From Macrocystis pyrifera (taxonomy: Eukaryota > Sar > Phaeophyceae > Laminariales > Laminariaceae), in contig JASSKH010000009.1 of the NCBI GenBank assembly GCA_031763025.1, positions 8,683,305 through 8,747,304 on the forward strand: a stretch of 64,000 nucleotides of DNA, given 5' to 3'. This document shows, piece by piece, positions 21,002 through 31,728 of this stretch (position 1 is the stretch's first letter; each line of letters begins with the position of its first letter). The position numbers and the translations under genes were made by a program. A model generated the notes under the pieces. That model was given only the letters and a program-made list of their open reading frames with translations, made no database searches and was not told where the DNA came from.

Positions 21002-22665
21002 TCTCTTTCGACGGTGGAGTGGAGGGTATGGCCCTACGGGGTCTGGTACTACTGTGCCCCCTCACTCCCTCTCGATACTGCTGTATTCTCTCGTTTTGAC
21101 GGTGGAGGGGAAGGTATGACCCTACGGGGTCTGGTACTGCTGTGCCCCCTCGCTCCCTCCCGTTACTGCTGTATTCTCTGGTTTGGACGTTAGAGTGGAG
21201 GGCGTGATCCTACGGGGTCGGGTACTGTTGTGCCCCCTCTCCCCCCCTCGCTACTGCTGTATTCTCTCTTTTAACGGTGGAGTGGAGGGTATGGCCCTAC
21301 GGGGTCTGGTACTGCTGTGCCCCGTCACTCTCCCTTGAGACTGATGTGTTGTCTCGTTTGGACGGTGGAGTGGAGGGTATGGTCCTACGGGGTCTAGTAC
21401 TGCTGTGCCCCCTCTCTTCCCCTCGATACTGCTGTATTCTCTCATTTTGACGGTGGAGTGGGGGGTATGATCCTACGGTGTCTGGTACTGCTGTGCCCCC
21501 TCACTCCTTCTCGATACTGCTGTATTCTCTCGTTTGACGGTGGAGTGGCGTGTATGATGCTACGGGATCTGGTACTGTTGTGCCCCCTCACTCCTTCTCG
21601 TTACTGCTGTATTCCCTCGTTTTGACGGTGGCGTGGAAGGTATGATCCTACGGGGTCTGGTACGGATGTGCCCCCTCACTCATTCTCGATACTGCTGTAT
21701 TCTCTCGTTTTGACGGTGGAGTGGAGGGTATGATCCTACGGGGTCTGGTACTGTTGTGCCCCCTCACTCATTCTCGATACTGCCGTGTTCTCTCTATTGA
21801 CGGTGGAGGGGAGGGTATGGTCCTACGGGGTCTGGTACTGCTGTGCCCCCTCACTCCCCCTTGATACTGCTGTATTCTCTCGTTTTGACGGTGGAGGGGA
21901 GGGTATGGTCCTACGGGGTCTGGTACTGCTGTGCCCCCTCACTCATTCTCGATACTGCCGTATTCTCTCGTTCGGACGGTGGAGTGGAGGGTATGGTCCT
22001 ACGGGGTCTGGAACTGTTGTGCCCCCTCGCTCCCTCCCGATACTGCTGTATTCTCTCTTCTAACGGTGGAGTGGAGGGTGTGATCCTACGGGGTCGGGTA
22101 CTGTTGTGCCCCTTCACTCCCTCTCGATACTGCTGTATTCTCTCGTTTTGATGGTGGATTGGAGGGTATGATCCTACGGAATCTGGTACTGTTGTGCCCC
22201 CTCTCTTCCCCTCGATACTGCTGTATTATCTCGTTCGAAGGTGGAGTGGAGGGTAAGACCCTTCGGTGTCTGGTACTGGTGTGCCCCCTCACTCCCTCTC
22301 GATACTGTTGTATTCTCTCGTTTTGACGGTGGAGTGGAGGGTATGGTCCTACGGGGTCTGGTACTGTTGTGCCCCCTCACTCCCTCTCGATACTGCTGTA
22401 TTCTCTCGCTTTGACTGTGGTGAGGGTATGGGGGGAGGGTACTGCTCCTCGGTACGGCTTTATTCTCTCGATTTGACGGTGGAGGAGAGGGTATGACCCT
22501 ACGGCCCCCTCACTCCCTCTCGATACTGCTGTATTCTCTCGTTTGACGGTGGAGGGGAGGGTGTGACCCTACGGGGTTGGGTACTTGTACCCCCTCACTC
22601 CCTCCCGATACTGCTGTATTCTCTCATTTGGACGGTGGAGGGGGGGGGTCCATACTGCTGTATTC
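21002..22665. repeat. 88-base minisatellite, about 20 units
   Basis: Unit core: GACGGTGGAGTGGAGGGTATG, CCTACGGGGTCTGGTACTG, TGTGCCCCCTCACTCCC and TCGATACTGCTGTATTCTCTC. Unit starts fall at about 21010, 21098, 21186, 21273, 21361 and so on. The last units are shortened. Because 88 is not a multiple of three, frames through it rotate and stop at regular positions, so it is not coding. Confidence 0.95.
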
Positions 22666-23095
22666 GTTTTTGGTTCTCGTATACGCGTCAATACTGCTGT
22701 ATACCTTCTCATTTTGAGTCTGAGCCGCGTGTATGATGTGTCGGTGGTAAATGACACAGCCGTGATTGCGATCTCGGCTTACCTCCCCTCCCCTTACCCT
22801 GTGGTTCCGACCGTTGGGTTACCTTGCTGCCACGATCGTTGCTTCGACTGCTGGGTTAAGTGTATGAGGTCGAGGCGCCTGGCATTGCGTTGCCCTCTCA
22901 CTCTCGGCAACTGCAGGTGCACACGTGTCGATTCTGCTGTATAACCTCTCATTTGTGTTTGGGCCGCGGGTTTGATGTTGGGCTGGGGTATTGCACGGCC
23001 GCGGATGCACTCTCGCCTTACCTACCCCTTACCCCGCGGTCACGACCGTCGTTTTCCCCGCTGCTACGGTCGTTGATTCGGCTACAGTTCCGGCA
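22666..23095. repeat. Two diverged ~240-base tandem units
   Basis: The segments at about 22690-22860 and 22930-23095 share CTGCTGTATA-C-CTCTCATTT, GAGCCGCG/GGGCCGCG, CTCGCCTTACC and the ending GCTGC-ACG-TCGTTG-TTC. The first flank overlaps the end of the 88-base satellite. Confidence 0.65.
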
Positions 23096-23400
23096 AGTTA
23101 TTGTGGATATGTCGCGGACCTGGAGGAACTCTACTGGGCAGTATAATTGGATTTCGCGTACACCTTGCGTGCGGCAGCCGCTCTCGCCCACAACACAAGG
23201 GACTTTCCTCCGAACAGGCTATTTTGGAGCGGATGCTCACCCGGGGGGCAGTTTGTGCTCAGGCGCTTCGGCTGTCCGGCCGTAACCTTGGGGATGACCT
23301 TGGAGGTGTTTACCGACAAACTCCCCAGCACGCGCGGCCTGACCAAGAATCAGATCGATCAGGACCTCAAGGACGGACGCGCAATCTAGAAATCGCTGTG

Positions 23401-24330
23401 CGCTGGTTCTACGGTTGAGACGCCCCCCCCCACGGGCGGCGCCCGGGGGCGGGGTTCCTGCGGCGCTCGATACTAGTATTGACTTACGATCCTAATTTTT
23501 GTCTCTTCACTCGGGCCCGGCTGTCGAACAGCTGGGGTGAGTTCGGGGCTTCGATGTCCGTGTCAGCGCATGCATGTATATAAGGCGTTGGCGATCGCTT
23601 GGTGTGGCCGAAAACATGTCATTTCTTGCGGATATTTCATTTAGACTCATGATATTCTTGGGTAGCTTTCAGCGCATATCAGTCAGGCGGTTGCGGCCGC
23701 GGACTTTGCCGTAGCAGCCCCGCCGTATGACGGGTAATTCGCTGGGCTCAGGCCGAAGATTCTCAAACAGGCGATAGCGACCGCTTGGTTTTGCCGAAAA
23801 CAGTTTATTTTCTGGCGTTTATTTTGCTCGGCTCATGATGATATTTGTCTAGTTTAGCGCACGTAAGTCAAGTGGCTGCGACCGAAAACTTTGGCGTAGA
23901 AACTCTGTGGTCTGGCAGTTGATTCGCTGGGCTCAAGTTAATTTTGAGCTACGATGATATTTCGGTCTTGCGTATGACGGCCGTCGGCTCACCTGTGCCG
24001 AACATTTCTCGAACGAGCGGTAGTCCTAGGTTTATTTGCTGGACCGATGTAGGCGCAACTTGTTATCCACAATTTTAGTTAATGTACTAACGTACTCAGA
24101 CACCAACGCAACTCGTTATCCACACTATCCGTTACTGTATTAACATTCACGTAGATATGCACGGAGTCGCGTGGCCGGTGTCTGTGCAATCGTCATGTTT
24201 TCTCGACGACCCGCCTGGATACACAGCTTCGCTTCGACGCTTGCTAATAAAGCATTACTTACTTTTACCAAGGGTGGCAGAAATCTGCCCCCACGTTTCA
24301 CCGATTACCTCAACAATGTGTACACGCGCG
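23401..24330. other. No coding signal inside the DIRS-like relic
   Basis: Between the two RT pieces lie about 900 bases with no recognised frame. Two imperfect ~210-base repeats share GGCGTTGGCGATCGCTTGG / GGCGATAGCGACCGCTTGG, the word TGCCGAAAACA-TT and CTCATGATATT, suggesting tandem duplication or element terminal sequence. Confidence 0.4.
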
Positions 24331-25101
24331 TTTTCGCGGGTTTATCTTAGCGCTAAACAATATTCCGTGTCGTTATTATATATCGGTATCCATACATCCT
24401 CTCCTCCACGTTGCGCTGTAGGTGGTCGCCGAGGGTTGGCTCCAACGCCTCGATCGACGCCACAAACACGTATCGCCTTCCACGGGCAGGCTGCGCGCGA
24501 CCAATGGCCGGAAGCACGGGAGGCTACACACGTAGCAATGTTGGTGTCGTTACCGTGCGGTCAGTTCCGGTCGGCCAAGAAATGCAACTTCCGGCCGACT
24601 AGGCTGCAGCAATATCCCGGAATGCTGTGCGAATTTGACACCGCCACCTTCCGGGTTCCACAGAATGAGCTAGATACGCTGCAGCAGCTGCTACAAGCAG
24701 CTCTACACGCGGGATATCTGTCCTTCCGTACGCTTCAGCGCCTCGCGAGCAAGTGCATGAGCAGGACGGTGGCTATTCGGCCGGTATCGCTGTGGACGCA
24801 CGCTATGTTTGCGGTGCTCGCTGACCTAGAGAAGTCAGGTTTGTGCATTGTCGACCTCACGCGAGACTCCAGGGCTGATATGTTGGGGCGAATTCAAGCA
24901 GTGGCGGAATTCGTCGGCTCCCTCGCCAGAGGGGCCGTGGCAGCTTTGGTGCGGCGCGCCACAGTAAGGTCGATTGTGGTGGCCCAAGTGGCTGAGGAAG
25001 GGCGTTTTCAGTGGCGCAGTTCGGATGGTGGCCTCAAGAATTGGCAATCCCCTTGCTGGGACATGATAGCGTACGAGTTAGAGTTTCGTACTATGGGGTA
25101 A
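24330..25101 (+). pseudogene. DIRS-like RT C-terminus / RNase H region
   Basis: The frame shows CGQFRSAKKCNFRPTR, then EFDTATFRVPQNELDTLQQ, SFRTLQRLASKCMSR and AVIRPVSLWTHAMF-like sequence (AIRPVSLWTHAMFAVL). The S-(I/F)RTL-x-K-x-AGK-C-x-S pattern followed by P-x-SLWTHAMF is typical of DIRS/Ngaro polymerases after the thumb. The upstream catalytic RT blocks are absent from this frame. The open frame begins further upstream at 24157, but that part is not recognisable. Confidence 0.7.
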
Positions 25102-25639
25102 CGCTTACCCACGTTTCGGCGACCATCGCGCAATGGCGTGCATCTATCTCATAGTAGCGCGCACATGGTTAGCCGTGTTCGAACGTTTTCGAACGCTCAC
25201 CGAAATTCGCGGTACCCTTTCCCTTTGGTGTTTTCTTTCAACCAGAACGACGCTGACGAATTTGACGCGTTGTGGGTCCCGCGATTGGCAAACAGCTATT
25301 CCGGACGATACCTTTTAATTCCTCTCCCCTTTCTTGACCCTCCAGAAAAAGGCGCTAAGACGGTGCATGAAACATCTTGCCCTAGCGTGGGCCATGGGGG
25401 CGACGATGTGTGCTTGGAGGGGTCTTCGTGCGCTTAACGGTACGAGGCCGGGTCTACTTGAAAAGGTTTGAGAAGGTCGACGAAAGAAAACGGGACAGGA
25501 GAAGAACGTGATCCCGTCCGCCGGGTAGGCAATACTTGCTCGAATCCGGTAGATTCGTACCTTACCTTCGTATATGAGGAACAGAAGCAGGTTGGGGTTC
25601 AGGTCAATCGGGCCGCGCCGATGTTGAAGCACAGACTCA

Positions 25640-26250
25640 TAGATCTGCTGAGCGACATGCGGTCGCGCGCACAGGTGGCCAGCGCGCACAGGTGGTTGGC
25701 TCTCTGGCTGAGCGTATTTCTCTGACGCGATGTATAGCCTTGTATTCTTTGACTTTATATTCGAGGCGTAGGGGTTACGATCTTTCCTTTACAATGGGGT
25801 TGCACATCCTAAAGCTCCCAGCATCTGAGGACTTGGTATTCAACCCTCAGTTGGGTAAGACGCTTCGGGCCTCTATAGCGAGGCAATGGCAGTGTTAGCA
25901 GACCGGGACTGCCTGGTGAGTTGCGCTTTTCGGTCGGTTATGGCGTACATCTCTGCCGCACAGCGGACTGGGGGAGACTTAATCGCCGGGTGCCTCTTCC
26001 TCGTTGTCACGGCAGAAGGGGGCCGGGGCCGTCTCTCCCTCTCCGCAGTCCGTATGACGGCGAACAAAGCGATCTGCGGATGGCACAGCCGCCGAACCAT
26101 TTCACGATGTGAGCCTTTTCGAGTGGGAGGACGGATGCTAGCGAGCTGCCACTGCCTCCAGAGTTCGACAAGGATTTTGTGGCGTGTGCAGGAAAGAAGT
26201 TTGGGTGAGACAACTCTGCCCCTGACCAGAGGTCAACTACAAATACAATC
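25640..26250 (+). pseudogene. Tyrosine recombinase fragment of the DIRS-like element
   Basis: Blocks spread over frames: LTRCIALYSLTLYSRRRGYD and LSFTMGLHILKLP, FNPQLGKTLRAS, CAFRSVMAYISAAQRTGGD, FLVVTAEGGRGRLSLSAVRM and PNHFTM followed by a stop where the conserved HSFRxGG box is expected. Tyrosine recombinases cut and rejoin DNA with an Arg-His-Arg-Tyr set. The final His/Tyr part cannot be read cleanly here, so the enzyme is dead. Confidence 0.65.
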
Positions 26251-26292
26251 TAAAAGAGGCGCAACGAAGTATGGGCGGGACCACAGGCCGGC

Positions 26293-26358
26293 GCAGGAGG
26301 CCTCATCCAATCCAATACTTACATTAAATGATCCATGGTAGAGAGACAGAATACAACA
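26293..26358 (-). repeat. Fragment of LTR A (first ~65 bases)
   Basis: GCAGGAGGCCTCATCCAATCC...GAGAGACAGAATACAACA matches 38093-38158, the start of LTR A read on the minus strand. It is in opposite orientation to the larger LTR A piece at 26551-26870. Confidence 0.75.
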
Positions 26359-26360
26359 TT

Positions 26361-26442
26361 AAAATGGCGATCCAATCGATGGGCTCAACATTTGGCACAA
26401 ATAATAGAACCATCGATGATATCGAAATGTCTCGGAATTTGT
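26361..26442 (+). repeat. Dispersed repeat R5, copy 2
   Basis: AAAATGGCGATCCAATCGATG...GAAATGTCTCGGAATT, the same as 20920-21001. It lies between two pieces of LTR A. Confidence 0.75.
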
Positions 26443-26550
26443 ATCGCAACAAGGTCAGTTCTTCTTTTCGCTCCCGAAACCTCGGGATTAGAGTTGGTCG
26501 CAACATTTCTTGAGACCATCCCACCCACCCGGCAGTAGGATTAGTATTCA

Positions 26551-26870
26551 TATGGAGGACGTTTTGGGAAAGGTTCGTAGAATGGTTGTCGCACATGTAC
26601 CCATGGAAGATACACCAGAAGTGTTATCACATCTGAGAATCTTTCTGAGAACCGGGAGAACTCGACCCGAGCCTCCTTGAAGTCGGGACGGGCCTTGTTT
26701 GCCCGTCCGAACTTTACTCTCCCGATCTCTCTCTTCTCCACGCTGCTAACCCAACGTGGAGGGCTCTCTCCTTGTCCTAAATATAAAAAAGTAAAAGTGC
26801 AGCCCTCGGTAGCGGGTCAAAGCTACCACATCACTTGGGACCTTTGTGGTTCTACCAAAGTAGGGGCACC
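26551..26870 (+). repeat. LTR A, plus arm, 5'-truncated
   Basis: Matches the reverse complement of about 37672-37990 closely, for example GGGAAAGGTTCGTAGAATGG, CCCGTCCGAACTTTACTCTC and GGTAGCGGGTCAAAGCTAC. A TATA-like CCTAAATATAA lies near 26777. The right end GTAGGGGCACCA is followed by TATTGGCGACCTCG, a plausible primer-binding site for element A. Confidence 0.8.
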
Positions 26871-26986
26871 ATATTGGCGACCTCGATTGGATTGATTCGA
26901 ACTCACTCTGAAAGCGAATACCTACCTGTAATTTTTTGTTTTTCTTTTTTTTGTTTTGAGGAGAGAGAGAGAAAACAGCAATCATA

Positions 26987-28553
26987 ATGGACTCGACTGA
27001 GTTCAGCATGACTGCTGCTCAACGGCGCAGCTTGAAGAAGAAGGAGAAGAAGAGGAAGAAACAAGCGGCCAAGGGTACGCCGGCTGCTCAACCGCAGATG
27101 GTACACCATGCGCCAAGTTCCGACGGCGTAACCGAACAAAAGGAAAACGAAGAAGAGGAGGATCATGAGGAGACCCTCGATCAAGCGGGAAACTCGTCAA
27201 TTGCAGAGGACATCATACAGTAGCAGCAGCTCCTGCTGCTGGTGTCAAGTCCACAAGCGACGGCGACAGCGACTCGCAGTCTGAGGCCTCACAAATATCT
27301 GGTCACCTTCCTGATGGGAAGCTTCACTGGACATATATCCAGCTGGAGAAATGTCTAGACCGGAAGCAGGAACCACCCGCCTGGCCTCTCCGCTTTGCGA
27401 TGAGGGATGTGGACTCCACAGAGGAGCACTTCGAGGGGGTGAGTGATTTTCAAAATGCCGAGATCAACTCTGAGCTTACAGCAGTAGACCAACTGCCAGC
27501 GAACTCAACTCGCTCATCGACTAAGACCGCTGTAGACCCCTTCACTCAGTCAGCATCTGCTGCCTCTGCTACCGACGGTCTGTCCTCTGCTAATCAACCA
27601 CCTTCTGTTGATCGCTCGCTCTCCACTGATCATGCTACTGGTACGAATGCTGAAAATCTGTCACACAATTCTCATTTTTCGAGCAAGCATGACCATGGTA
27701 GATACGAGAATGCACGTAATTTGGCTGGTGACTTTCGCATGTCAGGAACTGAAAGCAGCTCTACCTCACGAACCCAAAGCTCCACTCCAAACCATTTGAA
27801 CGAACGACCAATACTAGTGTAACCCCTAGCAGTGCGAACAACACGACGAACGGAGCTCGACTTCAGGTATTCCCCGTAACTGTTGAAACTACTGGCACAC
27901 CCTCCACTGCTGAAATCTCTACTGCCGTACCCACGAGAAACCCAATACGCTTTGTCATGAAACAATCAGATCTCCCGAAAGATCTGGTTTTGACTGGAGC
28001 ACAGACAGAAGATGTCGTGGAGACGCTATATATAACTATGTTTCGTGCAAGAGTTAGGCTCAACTCCACTGATGCATGTTCTGAAGCAGTAGTAACGCAG
28101 CGCGCAATCAAGTACCTACTTCTTTTAGTGCGTGACGAAGCAGCAGACAGTTTGCAGCAATTGCTATCTAACAGTCTAGAATGGCGAACCGAAGCACAAC
28201 TGGCAACACTCCGTGCCAACGGATCGGAATTGCTGTAAAAGCACCAGAGTCGTGGGAAGAATGGGTGAACGCGTTTACTACCCTTTTCGCCCCAGCAATC
28301 CGCATGTCACTTCTAGCACAAGAATTTGCCACACTGAAACAAGAAGCCAAACAATCGGTAGACACCTACGCTCTGAAAGTGACTAAAGCACGATCTCGTC
28401 TAATGGCGGAAGCACGTCGCTTGGCACCAGCTGGAATGTCCCCCTTTGAACACGCTTGGTCAGTTTTTACAACGGCGAGTTTTGATAATGATCTTTTGCC
28501 TCGCCTCCGCCTTGAACTAGTCCGGGAAGATCCAGCTGTATCTTTCCAGTAAT
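26987..28553 (+). pseudogene. Gag-like gene of element A (plus arm)
   Basis: Starts MDSTEFSMTAAQRRSLKKKE, a Lys/Arg-rich head followed by an acidic stretch (KENEEEEDHEETLDQ). The frame breaks at 27223, resumes, stops after RPILV and moves on in another frame (VMKQSDLPKDLVLTGAQTED). Near 28181-28552 it reads WEEWVNAFTTLFAPAIRM...LAQEFATLKQEAKQSVDTYA, the Gag capsid pattern (W-x2-F, then an EF-x2-LKQ block). Gag packages the element RNA. The intact version of the first part is on the minus strand at 30617-31447. Confidence 0.7.
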
Positions 28554-28684
28554 CTCGAGCGCGAGCTAAAAAGCACGAAGCAAACAACTTACGCGGAGTA
28601 AAACCCACCCCCGATCCTATTCCCAACCCTACCCCTGCTGTTGCTCAAACTTCGGCGCTATCCACACTACAGTACGACCAAAAC

Positions 28685-29035
28685 ATGGCTGCCATGGAGA
28701 CGACGATCGCCAGTCTGTCATCGTCAATGGATAACCTTAAGAGAGGACGCACTACTGCTAGTACCCCTAGCAAGGAACGCTCATCGACCCCTGCTCGCCG
28801 TCAACAACAAAAGAAGACGCACACCAACAGCAACCGCAACATCAGCAACAATCGCAGCAACAATAGCAGCAACAACCGCAACAACAGCAACGCCAACGAC
28901 AACGCGTCTACTGCTGTAGTAGTTGATAGGCCCTGCAATTACCCTAAATGCAAGTATCCCGACTCGCATACCAGGGAGAACTGTGGGTTGCGTGCGGCCC
29001 ACATCAGGCACGGTTTTGAGAAATACTCTCGTTGA
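28685..29035 (+). pseudogene. Gag nucleocapsid part with a CCHC-like knuckle (element A)
   Basis: After an Asn/Gln/Thr-rich low-complexity stretch the frame reads CNYPKCKYPDSHTRENC, a C-x4-C-x5-H-x4-C zinc-knuckle variant that would bind nucleic acid, then stops (TGA at 29033-29035). Standard knuckles are C-x2-C-x4-H-x4-C, so spacing is unusual. The same frame reopens after the stop. Confidence 0.6.
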
Positions 29036-29095
29036 TGGTGCCCGTCCAGGGTACCCTCACCCGGTACGAAAGAGAAAACCACTGAGTCAGAAGAA

Positions 29096-29596
29096 GTGAG
29101 AGGTAGTTCAACTTATGTTGTAGACACACTCCACCCAGTAACTCAGAATGGTAGGGAAAGGACAACCATTGAGCCAGAAGTAGTGAGAGGTAGTTCAACT
29201 TATGTTGCAAACACACTCCGCCCAGTAGCTCACAATGGTAATCAGAGGGACAAGAGTGGCCGTATGACGAGCCCTCGAATTCTGAAAGGGATATGTAAGA
29301 GGAGAGTACGTTTTTTCAATAGCGTAAAGAATGTTCGTTTCTCTGATAGTGTAAAGGAAGTACGTTTCTCTGATGGCGTAAAGAGAGCACGTTTTTCTGA
29401 TAGCGGAGCTGTTCAAGCTGTACAGGACCTGAGTATCAGGCTTGCTACTGTAGCGGTATCAAAGCACGCTAAGATTGCAGCAAAGAGATCATCTGTGTTA
29501 AGCGAAAGTAGCAGAGCAGTGCGTAGACAATGTCGAAAGACACAGTCAGCGCTAACTTTAGCACCTCAAGCAGCACATGTGACCCCGAGTAATTAA
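29096..29596 (+). pseudogene. Repeat-bearing segment between Gag and protease (element A)
   Basis: An open frame of 166 codons contains two internal duplications: RGSSTYV...TLxPVxxNG (about 25 residues, twice) and a 10-residue unit with core VRFSDSVK (four times, 29307-29403). It is in the same frame as the knuckle segment. No enzyme motif. It probably is the linker that leads into protease in this element. Confidence 0.45.
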
Positions 29597-30314
29597 TGAG
29601 ATTATTGATTTATCATACAGAACAAAGTTCTGTGGTGCTGAGCACCCTGAACAGTGATTTGTGTGGTTCATTTAATGCATCGTCGTTAAGTGAATATCCA
29701 AAGTATCCAACTGCATTGAATGCCACCTCTAAACGGGTACGTGTCCCCGCCAAAGTTAATAATCACCCAGTACTTGATCTAACGATCGATTCCGCTATTA
29801 ATAGTGACATACCATGTGTTGCCGCAGATTTTTTGCGTCAACACCCAACCTTAAAAACACTGAAATGTTAGCAGTTCCGCCGAATGCTATTAACCTTCGC
29901 AGCGCAGATGGATCGCACCTTGAAATCTTAGGATACATTCGTTTTAATCTTACACTTGGAGATATTACTCTTCCAGTAGAAGCGCTCGTTTTGCCTAACC
30001 TAGGACCAGACAAGATGCTGCTTGATAACAGTATAATGGGAGTTTTTGGAGCCAGTTTAAACTGGAACACAGAAGAACTATCTTTTGCCAATTCTCGCAT
30101 CAAAGTGAAAGCAACGCATCGCACAAAAAAATCAACACATCCAACTCAATTAGCTCAATACTCAGTAGCTGCAGTAGTGGAGACCAAGAAATGCTGTTTA
30201 CCACCACAACATGAAATGGCAGTACATTTAGAAACAATCAATGCACCTGCCGAAACAACAGCAGCGTTAATTGAACCTCGCATAGTCTGCTGCTGCGTCA
30301 CGTACTTAGTCTAA
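29596..30314 (+). pseudogene. Retropepsin-like protease region (element A)
   Basis: PVLDLTIDSAINSDIPCVAADFL sits where retroelement proteases have a D-(S/T)-G active-site triad. Here it is DSA, so the glycine is replaced. The frame shifts at about 29860 and continues DGSHLEILGYIRFNLTLGD and LGPDKMLLDNSIMGVFGA, the flap and C-terminal strand pattern. No RT follows: the sequence joins the inverted copy at 30320. Confidence 0.6.
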
Positions 30315-30319
30315 CAGAG

Positions 30320-31568
30320 GTAGGTACTTGATTGCGCGCTGCGTTACTACTGCTTCAGAACATGCATCAGTGGAGTTGAGCCTAACTCTTGCACGAAACA
30401 TAGTTATATATAGCGTCTCCACGACATCTTCTGTCTGTGCTCCAGTCAAAACCAGATCTTTCGGGAGATCTGATTGTTTCATGACAAAGTGTATTGGGTT
30501 TCTCGTGGGTACGGCAGTAGAAATTTCAGCAGTGGAGGGTGTGCCAGTAGTTTCAGCAGTTACGGGGAATACCTGAAGTTGAGCTCCGTTCGTCGTGTTG
30601 TTCGAACTGCTAGGGGTTACACTAGTATTGGTCGTTCGTTCAAATGGTTTGGAGTGGAGCTTTGGGTTCGTGAGGTAGAGCTGCTTTCAGCTCCTGACAT
30701 GCTGAAGTCACCAGCCAAATTGCGTGCATTCTCGTATCTACCATGGTCATGCTTGCTCGAAAAATGAGAATTGTGTGACAGATTTTCAGCATTCGTACCA
30801 GTAGCATGATCAGTGGAGAGCGAGCGATCAACAGAAGGTGGTTGATTAGCAGAGGACAGACCGTCGGTAGCAGAGGCAGCAGATGCTGACTGAGTGAAGG
30901 GGTCTACAGCGGTCTTAGTCGATGAGCGAGTTGAGTTCGCTGACAGTTGGTCTACTGCTGTAAGCTCAGAGTTGATCTCGGCATTTTGAAAATCACTCAC
31001 CCCCTCGAAGTGCTCCTCTGTGGAGTCCACATCCCTCATCGCAAAGCGGAGAGGCCACGCGGGTGGTTCCTGCTTCCGGTCTAGACATTTCTCCAGCTGG
31101 ACGTACGCCCAGCGAAGCTTCCCATCAGGGAGGTGACTAGATATTTGTGAGGCCTCAGACTGCGAGTCGCTGTCGTCGTCGCTTGTGGACTGGACACCAG
31201 CAGCAGCTGCTGCTGCTATGATGTCCTCTGCAATTGACGAGTTTCCCGCTTGATCGAGGGTCTCCTCATGATCCTCCTCTTCTTCGTTTTCCTTTTGTTC
31301 GGTTACGCCGTCGGAACTTGGCGCATGGTGTACCATCTGCGGTTGAGCAGCCGGCGTACCCTTGGCCGCTTGTTTCTTCCTCTTCTTCTCCTTCTTCTTC
31401 AAGCTGCGCCGTTGAGCAGCAGTCATTCTGAACTCAGTCGAGTCCATTATTATTGCTGTTTTTTCTCTCTCACCTCCAAAATAAAAAAAACAAAAACAAA
31501 AAATTACAGGTATTCGCTTTCAGAGTGAGTTCGAATCGATCCAATCGAGGTCGCCAATATGATGCCCC
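30320..31568 (-). mobile_element. Inverted second arm of element A
   Basis: This is the reverse complement of about 26868-28119, spanning the LTR end, primer-binding region and the first part of gag. With LTR A on the minus strand at 37665-38158 it makes a head-to-head structure. Identity between arms is very high, with only scattered differences. The right end is cut by element B exactly in the LTR-end sequence (GCCCC). Confidence 0.85.
30617..31447 (-). CDS. Gag N-terminal frame of element A, intact in this arm
   Basis: An uninterrupted 276-codon frame from MDSTEFRMTAAQRRSLKKKE through an acidic stretch and AAAAAAGVQSTSDDDSDS to NHLNERPILV. The plus-arm copy has the same protein with a frameshift near 27223. 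Both arms share the stop after RPILV, so that stop predates the duplication and may be the real end of a first ORF or an old mutation. No enzyme motif; a basic head and acidic middle suggest an RNA-binding structural protein (inference). Confidence 0.6.
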   Translation of the reverse strand: MDSTEFRMTAAQRRSLKKKEKKRKKQAAKGTPAAQPQMVHHAPSSDGVTEQKENEEEEDHEETLDQAGNSSIAEDIIAAAAAAGVQSTSDDDSDSQSEASQISSHLPDGKLRWAYVQLEKCLDRKQEPPAWPLRFAMRDVDSTEEHFEGVSDFQNAEINSELTAVDQLSANSTRSSTKTAVDPFTQSASAASATDGLSSANQPPSVDRSLSTDHATGTNAENLSHNSHFSSKHDHGRYENARNLAGDFSMSGAESSSTSRTQSSTPNHLNERPILV

Positions 31569-31584
31569 TGTTACAGCGGTTCGG

Positions 31585-31728
31585 CGGACCGGGACAGCTA
31601 GCGTGGACTCAACTGAAACGCGACCCCGCAATAAGCTTTACGCGTTGTCTGACGAGATGGCAGGGATGTTAGCAGCGGTGATGGGAGAGGACTGCGAACC
31701 AGTAGAGGACACTGAGGTTGACGCTTGA
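31585..31728 (+). pseudogene. Possible Gag C-terminus of element B
   Basis: Open sequence reading DSTETRPRNKLYALSDEMAG...EDCEPVEDTEVDA ends in a TGA at 31726-31728 that overlaps the next open frame by a few bases. Such a short overlap suggests gag and pol are joined by frameshifting in the intact element (inference). The upstream part is deleted. Confidence 0.35.

Larger units (their letters stand above)
23097..26290 (+). mobile_element. DIRS-like tyrosine-recombinase retroelement relic
   Basis: In order on the plus strand: a possible N-terminal RT fragment (LTKNQIDQDLKDGRAI, 23320-23388), the end of RT and RNase H linker (24500-25101), an adjoining piece (ADEFDALWVPRLANSY, 25255-25302) and a tyrosine recombinase (25640-26250). 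This RT-then-YR order is that of DIRS-group elements, which integrate with a recombinase instead of a DDE integrase. Stops and frameshifts are frequent. Termini were not identified. Confidence 0.65.

Noticed and set aside
21785-22496. Open frames of 60-100 codons across the 88-base satellite
   Set aside because: The unit length is not a multiple of three, so each frame is an artefact that ends after a few units.
21002-22665. Possible CRISPR-like array
   Set aside because: The repeats are contiguous tandem units without unique spacers, in a eukaryotic repeat-rich context.
26880-26900. tRNA T-loop-like GATTCGAACTC near the element A primer site
   Set aside because: It lacks surrounding arms and an A-box, and lies in the leader of the retroelement in both arms.
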